DNA of 47,161 nt, taken from positions 1 to 47,161 of the forward strand of contig PEBX01000018.1 in assembly GCA_003050645.1 (NCBI GenBank), written 5' to 3'. Positions 32,172 to 40,564 of this stretch are shown here, piece after piece. The translations under genes and the position numbers were made by a program. Each line of letters opens with the position of its first letter. Position 1 is the first letter of the stretch. The notes beneath the pieces are model-generated. The model saw nothing but the letters and a program-made list of their open reading frames with translations. It made no database searches and was not told the DNA's origin. This DNA comes from Candidatus Carbonibacillus altaicus. Its GTDB lineage: Bacteria > Bacillota > Bacilli > Thermicanales > DSM-22653.

Positions 32172-32219
32172 CATTAAAAATATTAAAATCGAAATACAGA
32201 GAAAGGGTGAGAGCAGGCC

Positions 32220-34226
32220 ATGCGAAGTGCACAAAGCACAAACTGTCCATCAGACCGTATGTATGTTGCCCCACGGTCGAGCCGTCTCTGGGCGGGGTTC
32301 GTCTATATCTTATTTTTCATGATCTATGCTGCTAGCTTCGTTTGGCTCCTGACTTACCTATCGTCGTCGTCACCGTTATCACATCGATCGGATATTTTGT
32401 TCACATATGCGGTATTACCAGATGTGTACTGGACTGTGGGATTGGACCGGTTGAGTGCGTTTTTTGCGCTTATCATTGTTTTTTTAGGGCTGATCGTGCA
32501 GGTTTACGCCTGGGGATATGAGCAGAAGGTAGGTGGTTTTAAAGGCTTTTTTGAAGGCCTCCTCTTAAACGCTTTTATCGTAAGCATGCTCCTTGTCGTC
32601 TTGGCCCGAGATATGTTCTTTTTTTTATGGGCTTGGGAGACGATGTCGCTTTTATCGTTTGTGTTACTGATGAAAAAAGGGGATGAACCAGCCGTAGCCA
32701 AAGCGGGCACGCTTTATGTGATCATGACCCATACGGCGACGGGCTTTTTGTTCATTATGTTTCTTATACTGGCTCGCTTAAGTGGCGGGAGCACCTTTCC
32801 GGAGATGGCACACATGCGTTTTTACATACCTCCTTCGTTAGCAGCCGGCATCTTCGTCCTCGCCGTCATCGGGTTCGGTACGAAAGCCGGACTCGTCCCT
32901 TTTCATAGCTGGCTTCCGGAGGCGCACCCGCTGGCACCGAGTCATGTTTCGGCTTTGATGTCAGGGGTGATGATTACCCTCGGTTATTATGGACTTTTGC
33001 GGATTGTATACGATCTCCTTCCGCCGGCACCGCTGTGGTGGGGGATCCTCCTTATGGTCATCGGTGCAGCGACGGCCTTTTTGGGCATATTGTACGGTCT
33101 TACCACGTCCAATATCAAACGTTTTTTGGCGTATAGCAGTATTGAAAATAGCGGCCTTCTGGCTTTGGCACTGGGGAGCGCCTGGGTAGCTAAGGCGTGG
33201 GGAGCGGACGAACTGGCAGGAACGTTCATCGCAGCGTTCTTTTTCCACCTGATCGTTCATGCCCTATTTAAAAGTGGTTTGTTTTTGGGCGCAGGCGTCA
33301 TTGAGCATGTTACCGGAACGCTTGATGTGGACAAACTGGGCGGGCTTATGCGCCGAATGCCGGATGTGGCTACGATGATGAGTCTCTTTTTTGCGACGAT
33401 GGCGCTCATTCCACCGTTGGCCGGTTTTACCGGCGAGTGGATCATGTATAGAAGTTATCTTGATCTTTTGCGTGTTAGCCCCGATGTGTTGGGAAAGATG
33501 GGGGTGCTCATGCCGATATTGGTTCTAGCTTTTAGCGGAATGATGACGATGGGTCTCGCGCTTAAACATTTTGCACTCATCTTTTTGGCTGCCCCTCGTT
33601 CCAAGGAAGCGCAAACAGCGTATCCTGCGTCCATCTTTATGCGTCTTGCACTGTATGTCGTCGCTTTTTTTCTATTAGTTTTAAGTGCTTCACCAGCTCT
33701 CACGTATCACCTCAGCGCATCCCTCGCTCTAAGCTTCGGACTGATGCCCCGGGAACCGTTTTTTACGGAATTTTTCCCACTGTGGCTGGTGACAAGTATA
33801 CCCGTTTTACTGTTGGTCTTTATAACGGTGCGGCTTAAATTTGGGCGTCCTAAGGTAGTCCACGAACCGATCTGGGCCTGCGGTATATCGCCCCATCCTC
33901 ATGTTCAAGTGACGTCCTATGCTTACAGTCAGTCCTTAGCCCTTCTTTTTAAACGCATCCTCGGCTTTAAGATCGTCTACAGACGCGTAAGTTCCGAGCA
34001 GGTGGATGAGGATGTTAAAAAGTACGTGCCGGTACGCCTTTTTCATCAAAGCAAGTTGAAGGATTGGGCGTATGAGGGGCTTTACGTACCGCTCGCCCGC
34101 TATATTGTCCGTGCGAGCGAACGTATCCGCCGCATTCAAAGCGGGAACGTACAGATGTACCTGGCCATTCTTTTTTCCGTCCTCCTCCTTTTGCTGTGGT
34201 GGATCAGCCCTCGTTTTTGGAGGTAA
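32220..34226 (+). CDS. hyfB: hydrogenase-4 component B, HyfB-like antiporter subunit
   Basis: A 668-residue membrane protein of the NuoL/MrpA/HyfB superfamily, the large ion-translocating arm of group 4 hydrogenases. About 14-16 helices are seen. Family strings include LWAWETMSLLSFVLL with the conserved Glu, GFGTKAGLVPFHSWLPEAHPLAPSHVSALMSG with the conserved Lys, and LIVHALFKSGLFLGAG. Residues about 555-640 form a C-terminal loop rich in charge followed by a last helix, as in HyfB/HycC. The start at 32220 has AAAGGGTGAG upstream. Only 5 bp separate it from hyfC. It opens the operon hyfB-C-E-F-G-I. Confidence 0.92.
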   Translation: MRSAQSTNCPSDRMYVAPRSSRLWAGFVYILFFMIYAASFVWLLTYLSSSSPLSHRSDILFTYAVLPDVYWTVGLDRLSAFFALIIVFLGLIVQVYAWGYEQKVGGFKGFFEGLLLNAFIVSMLLVVLARDMFFFLWAWETMSLLSFVLLMKKGDEPAVAKAGTLYVIMTHTATGFLFIMFLILARLSGGSTFPEMAHMRFYIPPSLAAGIFVLAVIGFGTKAGLVPFHSWLPEAHPLAPSHVSALMSGVMITLGYYGLLRIVYDLLPPAPLWWGILLMVIGAATAFLGILYGLTTSNIKRFLAYSSIENSGLLALALGSAWVAKAWGADELAGTFIAAFFFHLIVHALFKSGLFLGAGVIEHVTGTLDVDKLGGLMRRMPDVATMMSLFFATMALIPPLAGFTGEWIMYRSYLDLLRVSPDVLGKMGVLMPILVLAFSGMMTMGLALKHFALIFLAAPRSKEAQTAYPASIFMRLALYVVAFFLLVLSASPALTYHLSASLALSFGLMPREPFFTEFFPLWLVTSIPVLLLVFITVRLKFGRPKVVHEPIWACGISPHPHVQVTSYAYSQSLALLFKRILGFKIVYRRVSSEQVDEDVKKYVPVRLFHQSKLKDWAYEGLYVPLARYIVRASERIRRIQSGNVQMYLAILFSVLLLLLWWISPRFWR

Positions 34227-34231
34227 AAAAC

Positions 34232-35233
34232 ATGATGAATGAACTTATTCGGCTCGTCTGGATAACTTTAGCGCAGGCCTTCGTGGTACTTTTTTTCTCG
34301 CCGCTTTTTAATGGTGTCATTCAAAAAACGAAGGCGCTTCGAACCGGACGCTGGGGCGCACCAGTTGTCCAACCTTTTTATGATCTCTTGAAATGGTTTA
34401 AAAAAGACGTAACGCTGGCCGAGACGCACTCCGTTTTAACGGTATGCGTTCCGTATGCCGTGTTTACGCTGATGCTTCTTTTAAATATGAGCGTGCCGAT
34501 GATAAGCACGGCGGTGCCAATCGCCTGGTTGAGCGATGTATTTGTGTTTATCTATGTTCTTGCCACTGTCGTCGTCTTGTTGGCGCTCGCCGCGCTCGAT
34601 CAAGGGGGGGGCTTTGGAGCGCTCGGATCCAGTCGGGAGATGATGTTGAATTTTTTTATCGAGGGCGCCTTAATGGCGACGCTCCTTGTCATCGTCTATG
34701 CAGGCGGCACAGAAAGTCTGGCCCTGTCCATCGTTACCTACGGGAAAGTGACCAATTTAGGGATCAGTTACTTTTTGCTCCTACTGGCCTTCTTTTTACT
34801 CGTTGTAGCGGAGATGGGACGTATTCCCGTGGATAATCCTGATACGCACCTCGAGCTCACTATGGTTCATGAAGGAATGGTGCTGGAGTATAGCGGTCGG
34901 TATCTCTCTCTCGTGATGTGGACGCAGATGATGAAAAGCTGGCTGTTTGCCAGCATGTTTGTCAATGTTTTCTTCCCCAGTTGGGATCTTTCCAAAGCGC
35001 TTGCGGCCTTTCTTATCGGTCAGAGTAACTACGAGACGGTAAGCTTTGCTGGAACCGTTTTAGAAACGCTTCTGGGGACGATCTTTTTGCTTCTTAAAAT
35101 GTTAGCTCTTGGTATCATCATCGGGTGGGTGGAGACGACGTTTGCCAAAATGCGGCTTTTTAAAGTACCGCAGCTTTTAGGTGCGGCTCTGATGCTCGCT
35201 TTGCTTTCTTTTTTGGCGAGTCTCACCCCATAG
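34232..35233 (+). CDS. hyfC: hydrogenase-4 component C, HyfC/NuoH-like subunit
   Basis: A 333-residue membrane protein homologous to NuoH, HycD and HyfC, which connects the hydrogenase module to the membrane arm. Eight or so helices are visible. Typical strings are SPLFNGVIQKTKAL, VVQPFYDLLKWFKKD and AEMGRIPVDNPDTHLELTMVHEGMVLEYSG, the last carrying the conserved acidic residues of the quinone-site-like cavity. ATG at 34232 is chosen for GGAGGT 7 bases upstream; the frame extends back into hyfB but without a ribosome site. A 108-bp spacer follows before hyfE. Confidence 0.92.
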   Translation: MMNELIRLVWITLAQAFVVLFFSPLFNGVIQKTKALRTGRWGAPVVQPFYDLLKWFKKDVTLAETHSVLTVCVPYAVFTLMLLLNMSVPMISTAVPIAWLSDVFVFIYVLATVVVLLALAALDQGGGFGALGSSREMMLNFFIEGALMATLLVIVYAGGTESLALSIVTYGKVTNLGISYFLLLLAFFLLVVAEMGRIPVDNPDTHLELTMVHEGMVLEYSGRYLSLVMWTQMMKSWLFASMFVNVFFPSWDLSKALAAFLIGQSNYETVSFAGTVLETLLGTIFLLLKMLALGIIIGWVETTFAKMRLFKVPQLLGAALMLALLSFLASLTP

Positions 35234-35341
35234 GGTAGGCGTAAAAAGCGTTTACCGAACGGCGTCATCCGCTCTTTTTTCGGTTTATCGGAACGTATGG
35301 ACGGTTGGAGCGCATCGTAACATCGTGAGGAGGGGGAAGGC

Positions 35342-36043
35342 ATGCTGGATATATTGGCTTGGCTTATATGGCTCAGTACGCTCATGCTACTGTTCGTTCG
35401 TTATTTGCATCAAGCGGTGTGGGTGGTGGCCGGAACGAGCATCCTTTTATCTGCGATGAGCTTTGTACTGTTTATCGAAACGCGTGAAGGCGGTCTTTTA
35501 ATCGCTGCGCTTTTGACACTTCTCGTTAAAGCGTTCTTCGTCCCCGGGTATTTGCTGCGGACGCTTCAGAAGGTTGGACGGCCCTTAGAGACGGTCCGCT
35601 ACTTGGGACGGATGGGTTCGTTGCTCGTAGGACTTTTACTATCGGTAATCGGTGGCCGCCTGTTTTCTACCTGGGCTTCTCGACTGGCGCTCGGTCCGTT
35701 AAACGGGCCTTCTACTCCCTCGCTCGAACATACGACGGCAATGGGCCGAGCATTAGGCGGGACAGATGTGCTGATGACGGTGGCGCTCATCGTTCTTTTG
35801 CTGGGAGCGTTTATGATGATCGATCACCGTAAAGTGTTGATGCAAGCGCTGGGGCTGGTGACGATGGAAAACGGTGTCGTCCTCCTCGCCACGTCACTGG
35901 GCTATCAGATGCCGTTTTTTGTCGAGCTCGGAATCTTTTTTGACCTTTTGGTGACGATCGTTGTCGTGGGCATGTTAAGCTACCAGATGATCGAAGCCTT
36001 GGGGAGCATGGCCACGGACAGAATGCAGCGTTTGAAAGGGTGA
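35342..36043 (+). CDS. hyfE: hydrogenase-4 component E, HyfE-like subunit
   Basis: A 233-residue membrane protein. The C-terminal part (about 150-225) resembles NuoK: ALGLVTMENGVVLLATSLG with the buried Glu and a following FDLLVTIVVVG helix. The N-terminal part holds three to four more helices, and KAFFVPGYLLRTLQK matches the HyfE pattern. It is a small antiporter-arm subunit. A GAGGAGGGGG ribosome site precedes ATG 35342. A loop near residues 115-140 is rich in Pro, Ser and Thr and unlike the E. coli protein. Its stop codon lies 5 bp before the hyfF start. Confidence 0.88.
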   Translation: MLDILAWLIWLSTLMLLFVRYLHQAVWVVAGTSILLSAMSFVLFIETREGGLLIAALLTLLVKAFFVPGYLLRTLQKVGRPLETVRYLGRMGSLLVGLLLSVIGGRLFSTWASRLALGPLNGPSTPSLEHTTAMGRALGGTDVLMTVALIVLLLGAFMMIDHRKVLMQALGLVTMENGVVLLATSLGYQMPFFVELGIFFDLLVTIVVVGMLSYQMIEALGSMATDRMQRLKG

Positions 36044-36048
36044 ACTGT

Positions 36049-37581
36049 GTGCTGGAAGCGGGGCTTTTAATCGCAATCATCGTTTTACCTTTTGTAACGG
36101 CATCTCTCGCCGCCATGCGCGCGCTTTCAGCGTCACGGGACAGCGTGCAAATCATCGGCGCAAGCGTTCTTCTGTTGCTTACGCTTTTTGCTATAACCTT
36201 GCTGTTTAAACGCTCCGGAGAGGCGCTTGTGCTCCTTCCGGGGTGGCTAGCTCTCGACGCCCTAGGCGCGTTCATGGTGCTCCTTATCGCGCTCATCGGA
36301 TTTTTGGCTACGCTTTACGGGATACCGTACATGGCGGAAGAATTCCGCGCAGGCCGTTTTTCTTCGTCGGCTTATCGGCGGTATGTGTTTTTGTTTCATA
36401 CCTTTTTAGGGGCAATGATAACCGCGGCATTGATGATGAATCTAGGGCTCCTTTGGGTCGGTATTGAACTGACGACCCTCATCTCGGCTCTCACCGTTTC
36501 TTTTTATGGGCGCCCGACGTCTTTGGAAGCGGCTTGGAAATACGTGCTCATGGGAAGTGTCGGTTTAACGTTGGCGCTTCTCGGGCTCATATTTTTATTC
36601 GTGGCCACGACAAATGTCCCGGAACTACAGGGTCAAGCACTAGACTGGCAGCTTTTACATGAAACCCGGAATCTGCTCGCACCGAACTGGATGATGCTCG
36701 CCTTTGTTCTCACGCTTGTCGGCTACGGGACAAAGGCGGGACTTGCGCCGTTTCATTTCTGGCTGCCCGATGCGCACAGCGAATCGCCCTCCCCGGTGAG
36801 CGGGGTGTTAAGTGCACTTCTTTTAAATACAGCACTTTTAGGGCTTTTAAGGATGCTCTCGATCATGCCGGATACGCTTTTGGCGGAGGCGCACACGCTT
36901 TTGAGAACGATCGGTGCTTTTTCACTCCTCTTTGCCGTTCCGTTTATTTTCGTGCAGTGGGATATCAAACGACTTTTAGCTTATTCCAGTGTGGAGCACA
37001 TGGGGATCATCGTGCTCGCGCTCGGCGCCGGGGGCGTAAGCGGAACGTTTGCCGCTCTTTTGCACATGTTTAATCATTCGGTTGTCAAATCTCTGGCTTT
37101 CTTTAGCGCCGGACGCATCAGCCAAGTGTATGGCACAAAGCGCATTGCCCAGATCAAGGGTGCAGTGCATGCGATGCCTTTTGTCGGCGGTGTATGGATG
37201 TTGGCTATGCTGGGGGCAGCCGGAACGCCACCGTTTAACGTATTCTTAAGCGAATGGCTGATCATGAAGACACTTTTTACGGAGGGGCATGTGGTCGTGG
37301 GTACTCTGATGGTTACGGCTGTCGTTTTAGTTTTTGCTGCTTTTGTGACGGTGACCGTGCGTATGCTCTACGGTACGCCGGAAACGAAGGAGGGTCATGC
37401 ATCTCCAAGCGAAGCTCGCGGAGCCGGGGGTGTTCCAGAGCGTGCTACACGGTTGTTAGGCGGGACATCGTTGTGGATGGGGATCTCTTTCGTCGTGCTC
37501 GCCGCCTATGTGCTGATCGGCGGCGTGGTCGTGCCGAGTTCTCTCACGACACTCATTCGCTGGGCGGCTGAACTGTTGTAG
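36049..37581 (+). CDS. hyfF: hydrogenase-4 component F, HyfF-like antiporter subunit
   Basis: A 510-residue NuoN/NuoM-like antiporter subunit, second ion-translocating unit of the complex. It carries LLWVGIELTTLISALTV, GYGTKAGLAPFHFWLPDAHSESPSPVSGVLSALLLN and HMFNHSVVKSLAFFSAG, with the conserved Glu and Lys residues in their usual places. The start is taken as GTG at 36049, since AAAGGG lies 8 bases upstream; an in-frame GTG at 36040 would overlap the hyfE stop. Residues about 445-470 form a hydrophilic loop. It is followed by hyfG after 79 bp. Confidence 0.88.
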   Translation: MLEAGLLIAIIVLPFVTASLAAMRALSASRDSVQIIGASVLLLLTLFAITLLFKRSGEALVLLPGWLALDALGAFMVLLIALIGFLATLYGIPYMAEEFRAGRFSSSAYRRYVFLFHTFLGAMITAALMMNLGLLWVGIELTTLISALTVSFYGRPTSLEAAWKYVLMGSVGLTLALLGLIFLFVATTNVPELQGQALDWQLLHETRNLLAPNWMMLAFVLTLVGYGTKAGLAPFHFWLPDAHSESPSPVSGVLSALLLNTALLGLLRMLSIMPDTLLAEAHTLLRTIGAFSLLFAVPFIFVQWDIKRLLAYSSVEHMGIIVLALGAGGVSGTFAALLHMFNHSVVKSLAFFSAGRISQVYGTKRIAQIKGAVHAMPFVGGVWMLAMLGAAGTPPFNVFLSEWLIMKTLFTEGHVVVGTLMVTAVVLVFAAFVTVTVRMLYGTPETKEGHASPSEARGAGGVPERATRLLGGTSLWMGISFVVLAAYVLIGGVVVPSSLTTLIRWAAELL

Positions 37582-37646
37582 TGAACTATGTTTAAGGCAA
37601 AACGGTGACAAGGAGAGCTTTTTTTGAAAGTCTCAGGAGGAAAAAG

Positions 37647-37658
37647 ATGGGGGGATAG
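37647..37658 (+). other. three-codon start-stop mini reading frame before hyfG
   Basis: ATG GGG GGA TAG sits 7 bases after a strong AGGAGG (37635-37640), while the hyfG ATG at 37661 has only GGGGGA close by. Ribosomes loading at the strong site could translate M-G-G and restart at hyfG. It may be chance. Confidence 0.25.
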
Positions 37659-37660
37659 CG

Positions 37661-39316
37661 ATGGTGGAGCAAGATGCGCTTCGGGAGCGCTTAAGACGGA
37701 TAATGCTGGAAGAAGACGCGTGGTTAGGGGATGCGCTATCCGCGCAAGATGCCCTAAAACGCCCCGTGCACGGGCCAAATCTCATCGCTTTTACAGTTAA
37801 AGCGGAAAAACTGGCCCGCCTCGTAAAAAGGCTTGTGCGTGAAGAAGGCTTCCGCATACTTTCGGCGGTCATGGAAGATGAGCGCGACCGGCTGGGGCAT
37901 GTTGTCCTCACTGTAATCGTATGGCAGGAAAGCAGCGCATACCCCATCGCTCTAGCCATCCTTCTGGATGGTGCCCATCCGACCTACCCGGCGATAACGC
38001 CGCACGTACCGATGATGAACTGGTATGAGCGGGAACACCGCGATCTGTTCGGCGTCGAACCGCTCGGCCATCCGCAGCCGTATGCGCTTATTTTACATGC
38101 ATCAGCACCAGACGGCGTCTATCCGCTCTCGCGCGACGCGGTGCAAGAGAGTGTGTTACCCCGCGTCCCGGGTGACGTCACGACGGATGGCTTTGTACAG
38201 TATGAGGGCGGGGAAGTAAGCGTTGTACCGGTCGGCCCGATTCACGCCGGGATCATCGAACCGGGTCATTTTCTATTCGGAACAGTAGGGGAGCCGGTGG
38301 TTCATCTCGATGTGCGTCTTTTTTACACGCATCGCGGGATTGAAAAAATGGCCGAAGGGTTACCCTTACTCGATGGTTTAAAGATTGCCGAGCGGACATG
38401 CGGAGTCTGTACGTATTCGCACGGTCTGGCTTACAGTCTGGCACTGGAGACTTTGGCTTCCGTCGAACTCCCCGAGCGCGCTGTCGTTTTGCGGACGATT
38501 CTCGCCGAGCTGGAGCGGATGATGAACCATATCGGTGACATCGGGAACATGTGTGCAGGATTCGGTTATCATCGAGGAGTGGCCGATGGAGCGCGCCTGA
38601 AAGAACGTCTGCTCAGACTCAACGAACGACTCTTTAAACACCGTTATTTGCGCGGAGTCGTTCGCCCCGGTGGACTGAACGATGATCTCGATGCGGCGGG
38701 CAAAGCGGATATGGAAGCGACGTTACGCGCTGTCGAAGACGATTTTGCGGGGCTTATGGAACGCATCTCAAAACATGAAATTGCTCAAGATCGCCTGCGC
38801 ACAACGGGTATGTTAGGCGCAGAGATCGCCCGTGACCTGTGTGTTGTCGGGCCGGCAGCCCGTGCTTCCGGCGTGCCGTACGATGTACGGCTGGTGCGCC
38901 CTTATCTCGCCTATACCCGGCGCGATGTCGCAGAACTTCTAAAAAACTGGCACGGTCAGACGGTGCGCTCAGAAGGTGACGCTTATGCCCGGATGATGGT
39001 ACGCGCCGCGGAAGTCGAACAGTCCCTTGCGATTGTGCGGTGCCTATTAAAGAAACTTCCAGACGGAACGGTTCATGTGCCGCTTCCCAAACTTCCGGCT
39101 CACACCGTCGGCTTTACGACGATCGAGTCGCCGCGCGGTGAACTCGCTGTCTGGGTGCGGCTGGATGCACAGGAACGCCTAAGACGCCTTAAGATACGAT
39201 CGGCGACGTATCATAACTGGCCGGCCGTGCCGTATGCAGTCGCAGGAAACATCATCGCCGATTTTCCGCTGATCAATAAAAGCTTTGAATTATGTTACGC
39301 CTGCTGTGATCGGTAA
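37661..39316 (+). CDS. hyfG: group 4 [NiFe] hydrogenase large subunit fused to a NuoC-like domain
   Basis: The catalytic subunit of the complex, 551 residues. Residues about 10-165 are the NuoC/30-kDa domain (MMNWYEREHRDLFGVEP); residues about 185-551 are the large subunit. The four NiFe ligands are present: C247 and C250 in ERTCGVC and C545 and C548 in CYAC. This separates it from complex I NuoD, which has lost them. Two oddities are visible. The C-terminal motif reads E-L-C-x-x-C, not the common D-P-C-x-x-C. The protein also ends at the Arg three residues after the last ligand, the usual protease cleavage point, so there is no C-terminal extension to remove. It is followed after 101 bp by the small subunit gene. 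Confidence 0.93.
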   Translation: MVEQDALRERLRRIMLEEDAWLGDALSAQDALKRPVHGPNLIAFTVKAEKLARLVKRLVREEGFRILSAVMEDERDRLGHVVLTVIVWQESSAYPIALAILLDGAHPTYPAITPHVPMMNWYEREHRDLFGVEPLGHPQPYALILHASAPDGVYPLSRDAVQESVLPRVPGDVTTDGFVQYEGGEVSVVPVGPIHAGIIEPGHFLFGTVGEPVVHLDVRLFYTHRGIEKMAEGLPLLDGLKIAERTCGVCTYSHGLAYSLALETLASVELPERAVVLRTILAELERMMNHIGDIGNMCAGFGYHRGVADGARLKERLLRLNERLFKHRYLRGVVRPGGLNDDLDAAGKADMEATLRAVEDDFAGLMERISKHEIAQDRLRTTGMLGAEIARDLCVVGPAARASGVPYDVRLVRPYLAYTRRDVAELLKNWHGQTVRSEGDAYARMMVRAAEVEQSLAIVRCLLKKLPDGTVHVPLPKLPAHTVGFTTIESPRGELAVWVRLDAQERLRRLKIRSATYHNWPAVPYAVAGNIIADFPLINKSFELCYACCDR

Positions 39317-39417
39317 ACGACGACCTACCTTCGCTTCATAGGATCGCAGTTTGATAGTCTAAGATGATGATCCAAGCGGTGTTGTGTGAGTTGGTGAAAA
39401 GAAAAGGGTGTGGTACA

Positions 39418-39867
39418 ATGAAACAGAAAGGGACGAACTTGATCCGCCGTTCACTCCATGTACGCCATGTAAACAGCGGCGGCTGTAATGGTTGTGATTT
39501 TGAACTGATGATGCTTCATACGCCCGATTATGATGCGGCACAGTACGGGATTGAGTTTGTCGCCTCACCGCGTCATGCGGATGCGATCCTTGTTACAGGG
39601 GGCGTGACGCGTAACTTAGAGGAAGCGCTTCTTCGCACGCATGAGGCGACACCGAATCCAAAGTGGGTCGTGCTCGTCGGTGATTGTGCGATCGGCACAT
39701 GCCCACTTAAAGCCACCTACGCGCATCACGGCGGGGTAGAAAAGGTACTACCTGCCGATCTCAAGATTCCCGGCTGTCCGCCTTCCCCGGAAAAGATTTT
39801 ACAGGCCTTAAGGGCGCTTATGAAAGGGGGCGGCGCTCACGATGGAGACGGAACTTCAACTGTTTAA
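39418..39867 (+). CDS. hyfI: group 4 hydrogenase small subunit, HyfI/NuoB-like
   Basis: The 149-residue subunit carries the proximal [4Fe-4S] cluster next to the NiFe site. The NuoB-type ligands are C23 and C26 in GGCNGCDFE, C90 in VGDCAIG and C120 in PGCPPSPE. Like other group 4 small subunits it lacks a signal peptide, so it faces the cytoplasm. ATG at 39418 is chosen because AAAAGGG lies about 9 bases upstream; an earlier in-frame ATG at 39364 has no ribosome site. Its last 26 bases overlap the start of the ArsR-type regulator. No ferredoxin-like HyfA or HyfH gene is found in the operon. Confidence 0.92.
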   Translation: MKQKGTNLIRRSLHVRHVNSGGCNGCDFELMMLHTPDYDAAQYGIEFVASPRHADAILVTGGVTRNLEEALLRTHEATPNPKWVVLVGDCAIGTCPLKATYAHHGGVEKVLPADLKIPGCPPSPEKILQALRALMKGGGAHDGDGTSTV

Positions 39868-40180
39868 AGCAGAATTTTTTAAGGCGCTCGGTCATCCGCT
39901 CCGCATTCGTATTTTAGAATTGTTGGCGGAAGGCGAAAAAAATGTGAACGAACTCGTGACGCTTCTCGGTGTAGAAAGTTCCAGTGTGTCTCAGCAACTC
40001 GCCGTTTTGCGTAATAAAAACATTGTTAGTTTTACTAAGGAAGGCAATAAGGTGACGTATGCGCTACGTGACCCGCTGGTCGCTGACCTTTTGTTCATAG
40101 CCCGGAAAATTTTTAACAACCATCTAATTAGTACGATTAATGTTTTAGAAGGATTAAAAGAAGATGCGGGCGGAGGATAA
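39842..40180 (+). CDS. ArsR/SmtB-family transcriptional regulator
   Basis: A 112-residue winged helix-turn-helix protein: FFKALGHPLRIRILELLAEGEKNVNELVTLLGVESSSVSQQLAVLRNKNIV covers the DNA-binding fold and the wing is KEGNKVTYAL. The classic metal-binding ELCVCDL motif in the alpha-3 helix is replaced by NELVTLLG and there is no cysteine in the protein, so it does not sense metals by that site. The overlap of 26 bases with hyfI and AAAGGGGGCGG upstream show it is translated with the hydrogenase. It probably controls that operon in response to an unknown signal, perhaps redox state or a metabolite (inference). Confidence 0.9.
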   Translation: METELQLFKAEFFKALGHPLRIRILELLAEGEKNVNELVTLLGVESSSVSQQLAVLRNKNIVSFTKEGNKVTYALRDPLVADLLFIARKIFNNHLISTINVLEGLKEDAGGG

Positions 40181-40263
40181 TGTGCTGTAAAACGGTGTCG
40201 GGTACGTCGGGCTGCGGTGAACGGGAAAAAGAGGTGACCCCTGAAGGATGCTGCAGATTGTAA
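40180..40263 (+). CDS. possible 27-residue cysteine-rich peptide
   Basis: An ATG at 40180-40182 shares its A with the stop codon of the ArsR gene (TAATG), and CGGAGG lies 3 bases upstream. The frame runs 27 codons to TAA at 40261-40263. The peptide has five cysteines: a CC pair at positions 2-3, a single Cys at 12 and a CC pair at 24-25, with charged residues between. Such a pattern could bind a metal or a cluster. It overlaps the first 16 bases of the next gene. No homologue is known to me, and the short spacing and size leave real doubt. Confidence 0.35.
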   Translation: MCCKTVSGTSGCGEREKEVTPEGCCRL

Positions 40264-40511
40264 ATGAATGGCTTTTAAACTGGTGGGTTCGTTATGCTGT
40301 TTTAACGATTCTTTTAGGGATTGCTTTTCATCTCGGCTTTGAACGGCCGCTTCCTCCTTTAAAGCGCTCGCTCGTGTATATCCTTCTTGTGCTACTCGCT
40401 TTTCCGCTTGTTCTTTTATCGTACGGTCTTCCTATGATCGGCACACTTTTTGTCATTATCCTTGGCTTATCCGTCTATCGATGGCGTCGGCCTAAGATAG
40501 AAAAAGATTAA
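40248..40511 (+). CDS. YlaH-like small membrane protein
   Basis: An 87-residue protein with two or three hydrophobic helices (about 12-28, 38-60, 62-76) and a basic end (YRWRRPK). The order of helices and the FERPLPPLKRSLVYILL stretch fit the YlaH-like family of Bacillales, whose function is unknown. GAGGTGA at 40231-40237 is about 10 bases ahead of ATG 40248. In B. subtilis ylaH lies near ylaJ; here a YlaJ-type lipoprotein gene lies 1.1 kb further on the other strand, which supports the call. Confidence 0.65.
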   Translation: MLQIVNEWLLNWWVRYAVLTILLGIAFHLGFERPLPPLKRSLVYILLVLLAFPLVLLSYGLPMIGTLFVIILGLSVYRWRRPKIEKD

Positions 40512-40564
40512 GGGAGAAAAGATTTGGTTAAAGATGATATGAATGTCTGTAGGAGGAAAGTAGC

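Noticed and set aside
31940-32219. CIRCE operator for hsp20
   Set aside because: The TTAGCACTC-N9-GAGTGCTAA pattern was not found.
32220-39867. Respiratory complex I (nuo) operon
   Set aside because: The large subunit keeps all four NiFe cysteine ligands, and the antiporter and HyfE-type subunits match hydrogenase-4, so this is a group 4 hydrogenase.
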